From the NCBI GenBank assembly GCA_004556165.1, contig SFIR01000019.1, forward strand, positions 1 through 25,267: a stretch of 25,267 bases of DNA, written 5' to 3'. Source of the stretch: Clostridiales bacterium. GTDB taxonomy: Bacteria; Bacillota; Clostridia; Christensenellales; CAG-138. Below the pieces are notes generated by a model, which was not told the DNA's origin, did no database searches, and was given only the letters and a program-made list of their open reading frames with translations. Below are positions 13,998-22,582 of this stretch, piece after piece. The translations under genes and the position numbers were made by a program. Position 1 is the first letter of the stretch, and every line of letters starts with the position of its first letter.

Positions 13998-15128
13998 CTA
14001 ATAATTCAGCGAGAGCTTAGCCATATTGTCACGTTTTAGTTGAAGAGATGAGTGGACGTATTTATTCAGAGTAATATTCACATTCGCGTGCCCGAGTATT
14101 TCGCTTAATGTCTTTATTTCAAAGCCTATCTCGACGCACCTTGTGGCAAATGTATGCCTGAGAGAATGGTAATTTGCTGCATCGATACCGGCAGCGGCGA
14201 CATATTTTTTAAAGCGGTTCTGCATTGTTCGCGGCTCAACATATTTATCTGGAGTTCCGGATAATACATATGCTTTGGCGTTAGACTTGAATCGCATAGC
14301 GTATTCAATAAGAAAAGGGGGCAGCGGAATATCTCTTATTGAGCATTTGCTCTTCGGCTCTGTGATTATTACTTTTGTCTTTGTTGGTGAGCCCTTGCTT
14401 GTTTCCTGAATTCTCTGCATTGTTTTATGAACCTTCAGTATCGAGAGTTCCGTATCTATATCCTCCCATTGAAGCGCACAAAGCTCACCGATACGAATGC
14501 CTGTATACAACGATAGAAGCACTCCAAACTTATATTGATCCGTTTCATCCAGCAGAACTTTAACAAGGGATTCCTGCTCTTTTGGGGAGAGAACACGCAT
14601 TTCTTTATCGTGAAGCTTAACGCTGAGCTTACTAAGATCACATATCACGGATAGATTACTGTGTCTGGCGTATTCCATGGTGCTTTTGAGAATTACCAAA
14701 ATATCCGTAACGGTCTTTGGCGATAATGCCCCTTTATTATCCAATCTGCCGTCGCTGAGTTTACGTTCAATGAAGCCTTCGACTAATTGTGTGCTTATCT
14801 TGGACAGCCGGTATTTTCCAAGGCTGGGACGAATATGTGATTCTACAAGCTGAGTGTATCTTGCATATGTGGATTCCTTGATGTTTATCCGCGATGATTG
14901 CAGCCAGGCATCCAGAACATCCGTGTATAGACAGCTTCCTGTATCAAATACTGCTCCGCTTTCATTAACAGCTCCTTTTCGTTCAATCAGCTTGTTCTTT
15001 GCTTCAGTATATGTTTTGGCATACACATAGCCGTACTTGGGCCTTTCATTTTCATCGTAGCAGCGGACATATCTTCCTTCCCATCTGCCATCCTTACGCT
15101 TGTAAATGTTCTCACCTTTTCTTGACAT
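13998..15128 (-). CDS. Tyrosine recombinase (Tn916-Int-like), probable invertase of the promoter switch
   Basis: This 376-residue tyrosine recombinase appears intact. Residues about 1-50 form a small arm-type DNA-binding domain (YKRKDGRWEGRYVRCYDE), about 65-155 the SAM-like core-binding domain, and about 175-370 the catalytic domain. Visible catalytic residues are Arg212 in TGIRIGEL, Lys259 or Lys261, His321 and Arg324 in HSLRHTF, His347 in LGHANV, and the nucleophile Tyr357 in NKYVHS. AATAGGAGGAA precedes the ATG. It resembles integrases of conjugative transposons, but it lies alone between inverted repeats, with no excisionase or conjugation genes, a perfect terminator at its end and an outward promoter on the far side. 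This points to site-specific inversion. A stranded integrase is the alternative. Confidence 0.92.
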   Translation of the reverse strand: MSRKGENIYKRKDGRWEGRYVRCYDENERPKYGYVYAKTYTEAKNKLIERKGAVNESGAVFDTGSCLYTDVLDAWLQSSRINIKESTYARYTQLVESHIRPSLGKYRLSKISTQLVEGFIERKLSDGRLDNKGALSPKTVTDILVILKSTMEYARHSNLSVICDLSKLSVKLHDKEMRVLSPKEQESLVKVLLDETDQYKFGVLLSLYTGIRIGELCALQWEDIDTELSILKVHKTMQRIQETSKGSPTKTKVIITEPKSKCSIRDIPLPPFLIEYAMRFKSNAKAYVLSGTPDKYVEPRTMQNRFKKYVAAAGIDAANYHSLRHTFATRCVEIGFEIKTLSEILGHANVNITLNKYVHSSLQLKRDNMAKLSLNY

Positions 15129-15474
15129 AAAATCCGTTCCTCCTATTCATAGTTTGCTGACGGAAAATGACGGCAATAAGGAAGTCCAATGAACATATCA
15201 AGACTTGCTGAGGGCTGCGAAGCCCCACCCAAGTCTTACAGGACTATCTTGCAGTGATGCAGTTTCCGTTTAAATACAGCGATTCCCTGTGAATAAGGCT
15301 GTCCGCAGGACAAAAGAATCACATTAACAAGAATCCGCCGTCAATGTCAGGCAATAATTTCTACGCTTTGCTTCGAAAATCTCCACACCTATCCTTGACT
15401 GCTCCCTTGAAGAGAAAACTTTTGCCGATGATTGGCACTTAAGCAGCATAGAGCTTAGCTTATAAAAAAGCATA
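15129..15474. other. Non-coding part of the invertible segment upstream of the recombinase
   Basis: No gene is visible in these 346 bases. Near the recombinase start lie TGACGG repeats (15158-15163 and 15168-15173), and further right a GC-rich imperfect repeat around GGGCTGCGAAGCCC (about 15211-15224). No strong promoter for the recombinase itself stands out; TTGCCG/CTATGA on the - strand near the start is a weak candidate. Confidence 0.45.
15158..15173 (+). repeat. Paired TGACGG direct repeats, upstream of the recombinase gene
   Basis: TGACGG at 15158-15163 and 15168-15173 lies about 30 bases upstream of the recombinase start, in the same orientation as the pair at 13978-13995. Candidate arm-type or autoregulatory sites. 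Confidence 0.4.
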
Positions 15475-15503
15475 TTGACAAACCCGGCAACAGTATCTAT
15501 ACT
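15475..15503 (+). promoter_or_regulatory. Outward-facing near-consensus promoter of the switch
   Basis: TTGACA (15475-15480), a 17-base spacer and TATACT (15498-15503) match the sigma-A consensus almost fully. Transcription would start near 15510 and run rightward through the inverted repeat at 15532-15551. No + strand gene follows before 17683, so in this orientation its product is non-coding or antisense to the regulator at 15980-17095. Confidence 0.8.
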
Positions 15504-15531
15504 AATTATAAGTGATATGTGCCTCAAAATC

Positions 15532-15551
15532 TTTCATCAAATGACATACTT
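15532..15551 (-). repeat. Right inverted repeat of the invertible segment
   Basis: TTTCATCAAATGACATACTT is the exact reverse complement of 13914-13933. TTTCAT and ATGAAA (15532-15537 and 15553-15558) form a dyad around a 15-base centre, typical of paired recombinase binding arms. Confidence 0.88.
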
Positions 15552-15920
15552 TATGAAAACTCTTTTGAAATATATAATGAAGTTCCCGGAAATACAATCC
15601 AATAGCTCTGAAGCCTGAAAAAACGGGGATTTTCGGAACATGGCATGGTATGTTTCTGTTTTAGGTTAAGCCGCAGAATATTCTGAATTGCCTAATATTC
15701 GCTGATAATAATGCGCTGATAGCCGATGGATGACAGCGCTCGGGATTATGATTTGTTCGCGTAAAGTGTTATTATTAAAATGTAGAAATGCCGTATTTGC
15801 AGCAAGAAAAAGTGTTCATCAGAAACCTGATCATGGCTCAGCATGAAATCAGGTAAAAATGTATATTTGACGGAATACGGCGGATCTTAGCCTATTAAGG
15901 GCTTCAAATATTTCAAATTA
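15552..15920. other. Non-coding region right of the switch
   Basis: No convincing gene is visible in these 369 bases on either strand; the longest + strand start after the repeat (ATG near 15577) gives only 13 codons. A bulged hairpin pairs ACCTGATCATG (15825-15835) with CATGAAATCAGGT (15842-15854). The region would be transcribed by the switch promoter in the orientation given. Confidence 0.5.
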
Positions 15921-15952
15921 AAATGGGCAGCAAACTCAGGTGCTGCCCATTT
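15921..15952 (-). terminator. Terminator downstream of the ArsR-type regulator
   Basis: AAATGGGCAGCA (15921-15932) and TGCTGCCCATTT (15941-15952) are perfect 12-base inverted repeats with an 8-nt loop. On the - strand the stem is followed by TAATTTG, a modest T-rich tail. It lies 28 bases past the regulator stop. Confidence 0.75.
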
Positions 15953-15979
15953 CGCATGAAGAACGGAAGTTATTGCTCA

Positions 15980-17095
15980 TCACTCCTTAGGGAAATAAGG
16001 GGTTCTCAGAAATGCCTTTACCGAATCGAGAAAGGCGTCGATATTATCCATGTTCGAGGTATAGTAGAGCTTTCCGCCATCGAGCTTGATGTCGACAAAG
16101 CCGTTCAGCGCAAGCTTATTCATATGATAGGATACCGCCGGAGCCGATATATTCAGCAGCTCCGCAAGCTCAAGCCCATAGCTGGGGCGTGTGCAGAGGC
16201 AATGCAGAATGTCCATTCGGTTATCATCGGCAAGTGCCTTAAAGCTTGTGACGAGTCTGCTGCATTCGCGCCGGTTGCTCAGCAGTGTAGTAATATCATT
16301 TATACATGCCCCTATGAATATATCCGGAGCAATATTGTCCATGGCATGCACGGTGATTGATGAAGGCTCGGAGACCGTGATATAAGGTGAATAGGTTTCG
16401 AAATACGGCATCACTATGCCGTAACGTTCCTTAATAAATTTGCGGAGATCGGTGATCTTTGAAATCTGCTGCGATGCACGGCGCACGGAATCCCTATAAA
16501 TGGACTCGTTTGCAGTAAGAGCATCCACAACGGGGCGGAGAAGGTCGATGAGCTTTGAAACATGCTCATCAAAATTCTGATACAGGTTTACGAGCTTGCG
16601 GCGGAGGGGTGCAGGAGCTTTGAGCGAATTCAGGAAAGCAATAAACGCCTGCTCATCATCCCGTTCGATTATGCTTTGAAGCCGGTTATCCTCATTCCCC
16701 TGGTCCACAAGATCATTGGAGCTGAAAAGGGACATGCGCTCCCGCCTCGTCAGATTATGGCGTAATGCAAGAACATCGTCAAGTCCGGAGGTTTCTGTGA
16801 TACACTCCTTGAGGTTGGCAAGCAAAATAAACGCAGCGCTTGACGTTGAGGTTGCAAGATCGCGGCTATGCATATCGTGCTGAAAATAGAAATCATAATT
16901 CAGCCCATCAAGATGCAGGGTTTTTTCTAATTCAGCCTCAAGATCCAGCGCGGGCCGAAGTATCTTTGTTGCTTCTGCCAGAATATCGGGCTTATTTGCT
17001 TCCAAATCGGCAACAAGGGCCTTTGCGCTCTCTTCGTTGACAACGGATGCCAGATACATCATTGCATCAACAATGGGATAATAGTACTTAATCAT
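15980..17095 (-). CDS. ArsR-type transcriptional regulator with large N-terminal domain
   Basis: This 371-residue protein has a winged helix-turn-helix at its C-terminus (about 278-365): FKALADDNRMDILHCL, then LELAELLNISAPAVSYHMNKL, which is the ArsR/SmtB recognition helix, and a beta wing (KLDGGKLYYT). The first 270 residues are mostly helical and are not an ArsR metal-binding fold; they may sense a ligand or mediate dimerisation. GGAGG precedes the ATG. The gene has its own consensus promoter (17292-17320) and is divergent from the S8 protease gene, making it a candidate regulator of that gene and of itself. No cysteine metal site typical of ArsR is visible. In the given orientation of the switch it could receive antisense transcription from the right. 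Confidence 0.82.
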   Translation of the reverse strand: MIKYYYPIVDAMMYLASVVNEESAKALVADLEANKPDILAEATKILRPALDLEAELEKTLHLDGLNYDFYFQHDMHSRDLATSTSSAAFILLANLKECITETSGLDDVLALRHNLTRRERMSLFSSNDLVDQGNEDNRLQSIIERDDEQAFIAFLNSLKAPAPLRRKLVNLYQNFDEHVSKLIDLLRPVVDALTANESIYRDSVRRASQQISKITDLRKFIKERYGIVMPYFETYSPYITVSEPSSITVHAMDNIAPDIFIGACINDITTLLSNRRECSRLVTSFKALADDNRMDILHCLCTRPSYGLELAELLNISAPAVSYHMNKLALNGFVDIKLDGGKLYYTSNMDNIDAFLDSVKAFLRTPYFPKE

Positions 17096-17258
17096 GCTTT
17101 TGCCTCCGCGCGCTGCAAATAGCAGCGGTTTATCTGCCGGGAAAAGATTTACAGAGCTTTTTCATTCTTCCCGACCGAAGCATATTCCTTATCAAAAACG
17201 CACTCGCATGCGCCTGCGCTCAAAACACAGCATCTTCGGGAATTTGATTTAAATTTTT

Positions 17259-17281
17259 GTTTAATTCAGTTCAACTTAAAC
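17259..17281. promoter_or_regulatory. Candidate operator, imperfect palindrome
   Basis: GTTTAATTCAG-T-TCAACTTAAAC shows dyad symmetry at its outer bases (GTTTAA/TTAAAC). It lies at the predicted transcription start of the regulator, where binding would block its own promoter. Assignment to the ArsR-type protein is inference. Confidence 0.35.
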
Positions 17282-17291
17282 CGACGTAGGG

Positions 17292-17320
17292 ATTATAGCA
17301 TAAATTTTTCAATAAGTCAA
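17292..17320 (-). promoter_or_regulatory. Promoter of the ArsR-type regulator
   Basis: On the - strand, TTGACT (17320-17315), a 17-base spacer and TATAAT (17297-17292). Spacing and both hexamers are near consensus. Confidence 0.78.
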
Positions 17321-17366
17321 TACATTTTTGCCGGAAAACAACTATTTGAAATTCCAAAATTGGGTA

Positions 17367-17395
17367 TTGACTTTTAATCAAATGTTTAATATACT
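17367..17395 (+). promoter_or_regulatory. Promoter of the S8 protease gene
   Basis: TTGACT (17367-17372), a 17-base spacer and TATACT (17390-17395). The transcript would carry a leader of about 280 bases before the ATG at 17683. Confidence 0.75.
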
Positions 17396-17456
17396 GACAA
17401 TATTAACCGGTATCCGTTTCCGGAATATTCGGTTGGCACGGGACCCAACTGCCGAA

Positions 17457-17504
17457 GAACATCATGATGTATCTTATATGAACGAAAAAGGATTCATGAT
17501 GTTC
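17457..17504 (+). repeat. Inverted repeat in the protease leader
   Basis: GAACATCATGA (17457-17467) and TCATGATGTTC (17494-17504) are perfect 11-base inverted repeats, 26 bases apart, in the untranslated leader. It could be an RNA hairpin or a DNA site for a dimeric regulator. No T run follows, so it is not a standard terminator. Confidence 0.6.
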
Positions 17505-17682
17505 ATTTCGGGAATAATGGCTTCCCCGGTGCTGTTCACCTGCATGAGCTTTGTAAGTTCATAAGACATAAAAGCAAGCTGAAAGTCCGATATAACGGAC
17601 GGCAGCGAATTCAATTCAAGGCTATTGCGATTATTGGCAGTTATGCTAATATATATTATCACATTAAAGGAGGCCCTTCACT

Positions 17683-20600
17683 ATGAAGCAACCCAGTAAG
17701 GCAACCAGAAGGTTGATCGCTCTTGTGATCACCATCGCAATGGTATTGATGAGCTTCTCATCAATACTGGCCGCTACCGAAGCCGAAGCAGCTAATACTT
17801 CTGATTTCGTTCCCGGCACCATTGAAGGTGATGACAGCATCGACCCCAACTCCGATGTCATGATACTTGTAAAAGTAGATGGCACATCCGCCCTTCAGCA
17901 GACCAAGTCCGTGAAAAATGCGGCAAAGGTTGCTGAAAAAATGCTCGCAAAGCTCCCCGCTCAGATCGAGCGCGTTGAAACCAAGCTTGGCGAGAAGATC
18001 GAAGTCAAAGATCAGTTCGCTCTTCTTTTCAACGGTTTCTCCTTTGAGGGCAAGTACTGGATGCTCGAAGAGCTCAACAAGCTCGACGGCATCACCGCTT
18101 TCATCCCCGCAATGTTTGAAGTTGCGGCCGATGATGATAACGGAAGCATCGTAACCCCCAACACCTCCAACAGCACCGTAACTATCGGCGCTCAGGAAGC
18201 TTGGGATCTTGGCTACACGGGCGAAGGTACTTTTATCGCTATCATTGATACCGGTATCCGCCACACCCACGAAGCATTCTCCATAATGCCCACAAACCCC
18301 AAGGTCGATGTGGCTTATCTTGAGAACATCGTAAGCCGGTACGGCGACCTTCTCCACTGCGGTCTCGATGCCAGCCAGCTCTATTACAGCGCAAAGCAGG
18401 CATTCAATTGGGACTACTATGATAACGACTACGATCCCAACCATACCGCAAGCGACCACGGCACCCATGTTGCGGGTATTGCCGCCGGCAACAACGGCAG
18501 CGACTTCAAGGGCGTTGCTCCCGATGCACAGCTTGCAGTCATGCAGGTATTCGAAGCAAGCGGCAGCGCATACTTCACCACCCTTCTCAAGGCTCTTGAG
18601 GATTGCGCTTACCTCGGTGTTGACGCCATTAACATGAGCCTTGGCTCCGTTGCAGGCTTCACCACCCCCTATCCCAGCGTTGTCGGCCTGGCAGAGGCTC
18701 TTGATGCTCTTGAGGAGGCGGGTATCAGCGTCAACGCTGCAGCCGGCAACGATATGAACGCCACCCTCTGGACCACCTACGGCGACTGGTTCGTCAGCAA
18801 CTATAAGACCCTGTCCACCAACCCCGACTACGGCCTTGTCGGTTCTCCTTCGACCTTCCCCGGCGTTTTCTCCGTCGCATCCGTTGTTAACGGAAATTCA
18901 AGCACCGGCTATCTGAAGGTTGATGGCGTAAGCTATTTCTACGGCTCCACAACCTCCTGCGAGGTTCTCGGTTCCATCCCCGGCACCTACAGAATCGTTT
19001 ATGCAGGCTTCGGCAGCGCGGAAGAATTTGAAGCGATTGATGCTGAAGGCGCTATCGCCCTCGTCAGCCGCGGTAACGGCATCACCTTCACCGACAAGTG
19101 CACCAATGCTGCAGCAGCAGGCGCGGTCGGCGTTCTGATGTTCAACAACGTCGTTGGCTCATTTAATCCCAGCGTTACGAGCACCATCCCCCTCGGTCTC
19201 CTGTCCCTTTCCGAAGGCCAGGCAATCGTTGAGCAGCTCAACGGCGGCGTGACCGAATGCACCATCGTGCCCGGCGTAAGCTATGGTTCCATAAAGATGG
19301 CTTCCACCTCAAGCTGGGGCACTACCGCAGACCTTAAGATCAAGCCCGAGATCGCAGCACCCGGTGATGGCGTTTACTCCGCAATCGGCGCCGATACCGA
19401 TACCTCTTATGAATCATGGAGCGGTACCTCAATGGCAACCCCCCATATCTCTGCAGCGCTCTCCATCATAAAGCAGCGCCTCAGGGAGATCTTCCCCAAT
19501 GCCGGCACTGCGGAAATCAATGAGCTTGCTTATGCCTTCGCTATGAGCACCGCCAACCAGGTCAACGGCTTTGTCCGTCAGCAGGGCGCAGGTCTCATCG
19601 ATATCTACAAGGCAATCAGCGCCGATGTCTACCTTACGGTTCCCGATTCAAGCCGTCCTAAGCTTGAAGTCGGCGAGAGCGAGGACGGTACCTTCACCTT
19701 CACCTTTGTTCTCAACAATATCGGAAGTGTTGACCACACCTACTCCATCAGCGTCAAGGCATTGATCGAGCAGATCAGCACAGAGACTTACACCGGACAC
19801 TGGACTCATGAGGAAGAGCCCACCGAGGTCAACCTCATCGGCGGTGCCATCGATGATGTATCCGACATGGTTACAAACAACGCTCCCGCATCCGTAACCG
19901 TTCCCGCAGGCGAAAGCGTATCCGTCACCATGACCATCGCTGCAAACGAAGAGCTTATGAGCTACTTCGATGAATACTTCCCCGTTGGCGCATTCCTCGA
20001 AGGCTGGGTTAAGCTCACCGAGGATGCCGAGGACGGCATTGACCTCTCCATCCCCTTCCTTGGCTATGTTGGCGACTGGGACGAGCCCTCCATGCTCGAC
20101 CGCGGATACTACTGGCAGGCAGCAACCGGCGAAGTCAACTATATGAACTTCGTCAACACTCTCTATAACATGGCCGGCTACGGCAGTGAGCAGGGCCTCG
20201 GCATCAACCGTTATGCCGATATGACCGGCGAGACCTATCTTGCCGACAGGAACGCTATCTCCCCCAACGGCGACGGTATCTTTGATGCTTTCACCTATGT
20301 TGAGTTCGTTCTGCTCCGTAACGCAAGCCTCATCACCCTCAATGTCGAGGATCTGAACGGCAACGTTATCCAGAATCTCTACACAACTACCTACTCCAAC
20401 AAGGATAGCTACGGCGGCGGCTTCGGCAGCGCAGGCGAATCCTGGCATGACATCGTCGTCAACTATGACGGTTCCGCCCTTGCCGAAAACGAGACCGTAA
20501 ACATCGTTCTTGAAACCTGGCTCGATCACGAGGGCTATCTCCCTGAGAACAACGAATCCGGCCGCTGGGTCATTCCCGTAACCAAGGATACCCAGGCTCC

Positions 20601-22569
20601 CGCCGTCTCCATAACCGAGGACGGTATCCGCATCGTCGATGAGAACTATGTCGCATACTATGCTATCTACTCCGATGCAGAGCTCACCGATTGCATCTAT
20701 GAAACCGGCGTATTCGGCGAAGAGAGAGGCCTTGGCTTCGAATATGTGACCGCGGAGACTCATTTCTATGTTGCGGTTGCAGACTATGCGGGCAATGAAG
20801 AAGTCTATGAAATTGACAACGGTGCAGTAATCCGCAACGGCTCTTCCTTCTCCGATAATGGCCGCACCATCATCGGCTTTGCAACCGAAAACTACGATGC
20901 AGATCGCTGTGAAAACGGCTGGGTTTCCTTCAAGCCCTATACCAGCGTCTGTGTCGAGCAGCTCACCACTCCCGAAATCAAGCCCATTGACACCAGCTTA
21001 TTCGGCGGCGAATATCAGTATCAGTCTGCTGCAGTCGATAACTACGGTACGGTTTATGCTGTAACTGGCGAGACCGGAAACTTCGATATGGGCAGCATCG
21101 TGGCCATTGATCCCGAGACCTTTGATGAGACCATCGTCTATGATGCAGGTTCTTGTTCCGGCTATACCATGAGCGCAAGGAACATCGCATTCAACCCCGA
21201 GACCAATGAATGTATTGCTATAATGTACTTCTATAATCATCCCACCGTCCCCGATGGCAAGCAGCTCGTAATCTTCGATTTGGAGACCTTCGATGTTATT
21301 GTCCTCGCAGATGCAAACAATAGCTGGGGCATGGATTCCATGGATAAGGACAGGATCCTTCTGTACGACGGCAACAAGTCCCTTATCATCATGGACTATA
21401 AGGGCAATACCCTTGAAACCATTGTAATGCCCTGCTATGATCCTCAGTACGGCAGCAGCCATCTTGGCACCAAGGGCTATACCGGAGATGTTCTCTATGA
21501 TGAGCAGCACAACTGTGTATACGTTTCCTCCCACTGGAGCTGGCTCGGCTATGACCGCTACAACATGGGCGGTATGTTCGAATATGATTTCGACACCAAC
21601 ACTTTCTCGATTCACAGAATGGGCGACGGAAACGGCCGTGTCGTAATGGGTATGTTCTTCCTTGATGAAGTAGGTTCTTCGGAGACCATTCCTCTTGAGA
21701 GCTTCGAGCTTAGCGAGGATGAGCTTAGCATGTACCTCTACGGCGATGCAACCGTTGACTTCCTCCGCAATCCCACCGATGCAAACAACTACACCGTTGA
21801 GTGGACTTCCTCCGATGAGAGCATCGTTACCGTAACCGGCAACAGGCGCAGGGCAAATATCTCCGCAAATGGCGAGATCGGCACCGCAGTCATCACCTGC
21901 ACCGTATATGTTGATGATGAAGTATTCGGAACCGCGAGTCTTACTGTAACCGTCGACGCAGATCCCGAGCTTAACGCAGCGGCAAACGTAGCGGGCGGTA
22001 ACCTTGTATTCGGAACCACCAACCCCTATCCCTTCACTCCTGTACAGGGTGAGGACAGGTACTACCTGACTTCCACCAACCAGGGCGTAAGCAACTCCGC
22101 ATCCGAGCTTATCACTACTGTTACCATGCAGGCAGGCGAAACCATCGAATTCGATTACTTCGTAAGCAGCGAAGCAGATTACGACTTCTTCAGGTTCTAT
22201 GTAAACGGCGAGTGCGATTTCGAATTCGCAAACCTCATGGAAGATTGGGATCACTATGTATTCACCGCTCCCGAAGATGGCGAGTACACCTTCATGTGGC
22301 GCTTCGAGAAGGACCCCGCTGTTGAAGATGGTCTGGATTGTGCTTACATCGACAACATCGCCTACTCCAGCGGCGACATACCCCTCCTCGGCGACGTCGA
22401 TGGCGACGGTGACGTAGATGCCTCTGACGCACTCCTCGTTCTTCGCTATGTGCTTGGTCTCGTAAGCTTTGACGATAATACCTTAGCAATTGCGGATGTC
22501 AACAATGATGGTGCCGCAGACTCTCTTGATGTAATTATCATCCTCCGCATGGCTTTAGCTGTTGGTTAA
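17683..22569 (+). CDS. Secreted multidomain subtilisin-like (S8) protease with C-terminal dockerin
   Basis: This 1628-residue protein starts after a strong AAAGGAGG. A signal peptide occupies residues 1 to about 36, then an inhibitor-like propeptide (about 55-150). The S8 domain (about 165-640) has the full triad: Asp189 in IIDTGIRH, His259 in HGTHVAG and Ser583 in GTSMATPH. A PA-type insertion lies near 425-530, as in lactocepin and C5a peptidase. Further domains are an Fn3-like domain (about 645-780), an FlgD/CHU-C-like Ig region (about 855-970, SPNGDGIFDAF), a beta-propeller-like region (about 1095-1330), a Big2-like Ig domain (about 1340-1424) and a jelly-roll (about 1430-1565). The end (1570-1628) is a type I dockerin with two DxDxDGxxxxxD-like calcium loops, so it is likely docked to a cohesin-bearing scaffold on the cell surface. 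Substrate unknown. Confidence 0.93.
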   Translation: MKQPSKATRRLIALVITIAMVLMSFSSILAATEAEAANTSDFVPGTIEGDDSIDPNSDVMILVKVDGTSALQQTKSVKNAAKVAEKMLAKLPAQIERVETKLGEKIEVKDQFALLFNGFSFEGKYWMLEELNKLDGITAFIPAMFEVAADDDNGSIVTPNTSNSTVTIGAQEAWDLGYTGEGTFIAIIDTGIRHTHEAFSIMPTNPKVDVAYLENIVSRYGDLLHCGLDASQLYYSAKQAFNWDYYDNDYDPNHTASDHGTHVAGIAAGNNGSDFKGVAPDAQLAVMQVFEASGSAYFTTLLKALEDCAYLGVDAINMSLGSVAGFTTPYPSVVGLAEALDALEEAGISVNAAAGNDMNATLWTTYGDWFVSNYKTLSTNPDYGLVGSPSTFPGVFSVASVVNGNSSTGYLKVDGVSYFYGSTTSCEVLGSIPGTYRIVYAGFGSAEEFEAIDAEGAIALVSRGNGITFTDKCTNAAAAGAVGVLMFNNVVGSFNPSVTSTIPLGLLSLSEGQAIVEQLNGGVTECTIVPGVSYGSIKMASTSSWGTTADLKIKPEIAAPGDGVYSAIGADTDTSYESWSGTSMATPHISAALSIIKQRLREIFPNAGTAEINELAYAFAMSTANQVNGFVRQQGAGLIDIYKAISADVYLTVPDSSRPKLEVGESEDGTFTFTFVLNNIGSVDHTYSISVKALIEQISTETYTGHWTHEEEPTEVNLIGGAIDDVSDMVTNNAPASVTVPAGESVSVTMTIAANEELMSYFDEYFPVGAFLEGWVKLTEDAEDGIDLSIPFLGYVGDWDEPSMLDRGYYWQAATGEVNYMNFVNTLYNMAGYGSEQGLGINRYADMTGETYLADRNAISPNGDGIFDAFTYVEFVLLRNASLITLNVEDLNGNVIQNLYTTTYSNKDSYGGGFGSAGESWHDIVVNYDGSALAENETVNIVLETWLDHEGYLPENNESGRWVIPVTKDTQAPAVSITEDGIRIVDENYVAYYAIYSDAELTDCIYETGVFGEERGLGFEYVTAETHFYVAVADYAGNEEVYEIDNGAVIRNGSSFSDNGRTIIGFATENYDADRCENGWVSFKPYTSVCVEQLTTPEIKPIDTSLFGGEYQYQSAAVDNYGTVYAVTGETGNFDMGSIVAIDPETFDETIVYDAGSCSGYTMSARNIAFNPETNECIAIMYFYNHPTVPDGKQLVIFDLETFDVIVLADANNSWGMDSMDKDRILLYDGNKSLIIMDYKGNTLETIVMPCYDPQYGSSHLGTKGYTGDVLYDEQHNCVYVSSHWSWLGYDRYNMGGMFEYDFDTNTFSIHRMGDGNGRVVMGMFFLDEVGSSETIPLESFELSEDELSMYLYGDATVDFLRNPTDANNYTVEWTSSDESIVTVTGNRRRANISANGEIGTAVITCTVYVDDEVFGTASLTVTVDADPELNAAANVAGGNLVFGTTNPYPFTPVQGEDRYYLTSTNQGVSNSASELITTVTMQAGETIEFDYFVSSEADYDFFRFYVNGECDFEFANLMEDWDHYVFTAPEDGEYTFMWRFEKDPAVEDGLDCAYIDNIAYSSGDIPLLGDVDGDGDVDASDALLVLRYVLGLVSFDDNTLAIADVNNDGAADSLDVIIILRMALAVG

Positions 22570-22582
22570 TCCCACGCGACAG

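Larger units (their letters stand above)
13914..15551. other. Invertible DNA segment carrying its own tyrosine recombinase
   Basis: Perfect 20-base inverted repeats enclose 1.6 kb holding a complete tyrosine recombinase gene, a terminator immediately inside the left repeat (13936-13973) and a strong promoter immediately inside the right repeat (15475-15503) pointing outward. Recombination between inverted sites would flip the segment and not excise it. In the given orientation the promoter faces 15553 onward, where no gene lies on that strand. After inversion it would fall near 13962-13990 on the - strand and read through the repeat and leader into the secreted-protein gene at 13685. The repeats, promoter and terminator are seen directly; switching is inferred. 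Confidence 0.75.
17096..17682. other. Divergent intergenic region between regulator and protease
   Basis: These 587 bases hold no convincing gene. They contain two near-consensus promoters back to back (- strand 17292-17320, + strand 17367-17395), an imperfect palindrome GTTTAA...TTAAAC at 17259-17281 close to the regulator's start point, and a perfect 11-base inverted repeat in the protease leader (17457-17467 and 17494-17504). Confidence 0.6.

Noticed and set aside
13998..15128. The tyrosine recombinase as the integrase of a conjugative transposon covering the whole island
   Set aside because: Its flanking sites are inverted, not direct, it lies outside the mosaic boundary at about 13487, and no excisionase or conjugation genes are present; kept only as an alternative.
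17328..17564. 78-codon + strand frame in the divergent intergenic region
   Set aside because: It starts upstream of the predicted promoter hexamers, has no ribosome site, and overlaps leader hairpin sequence.
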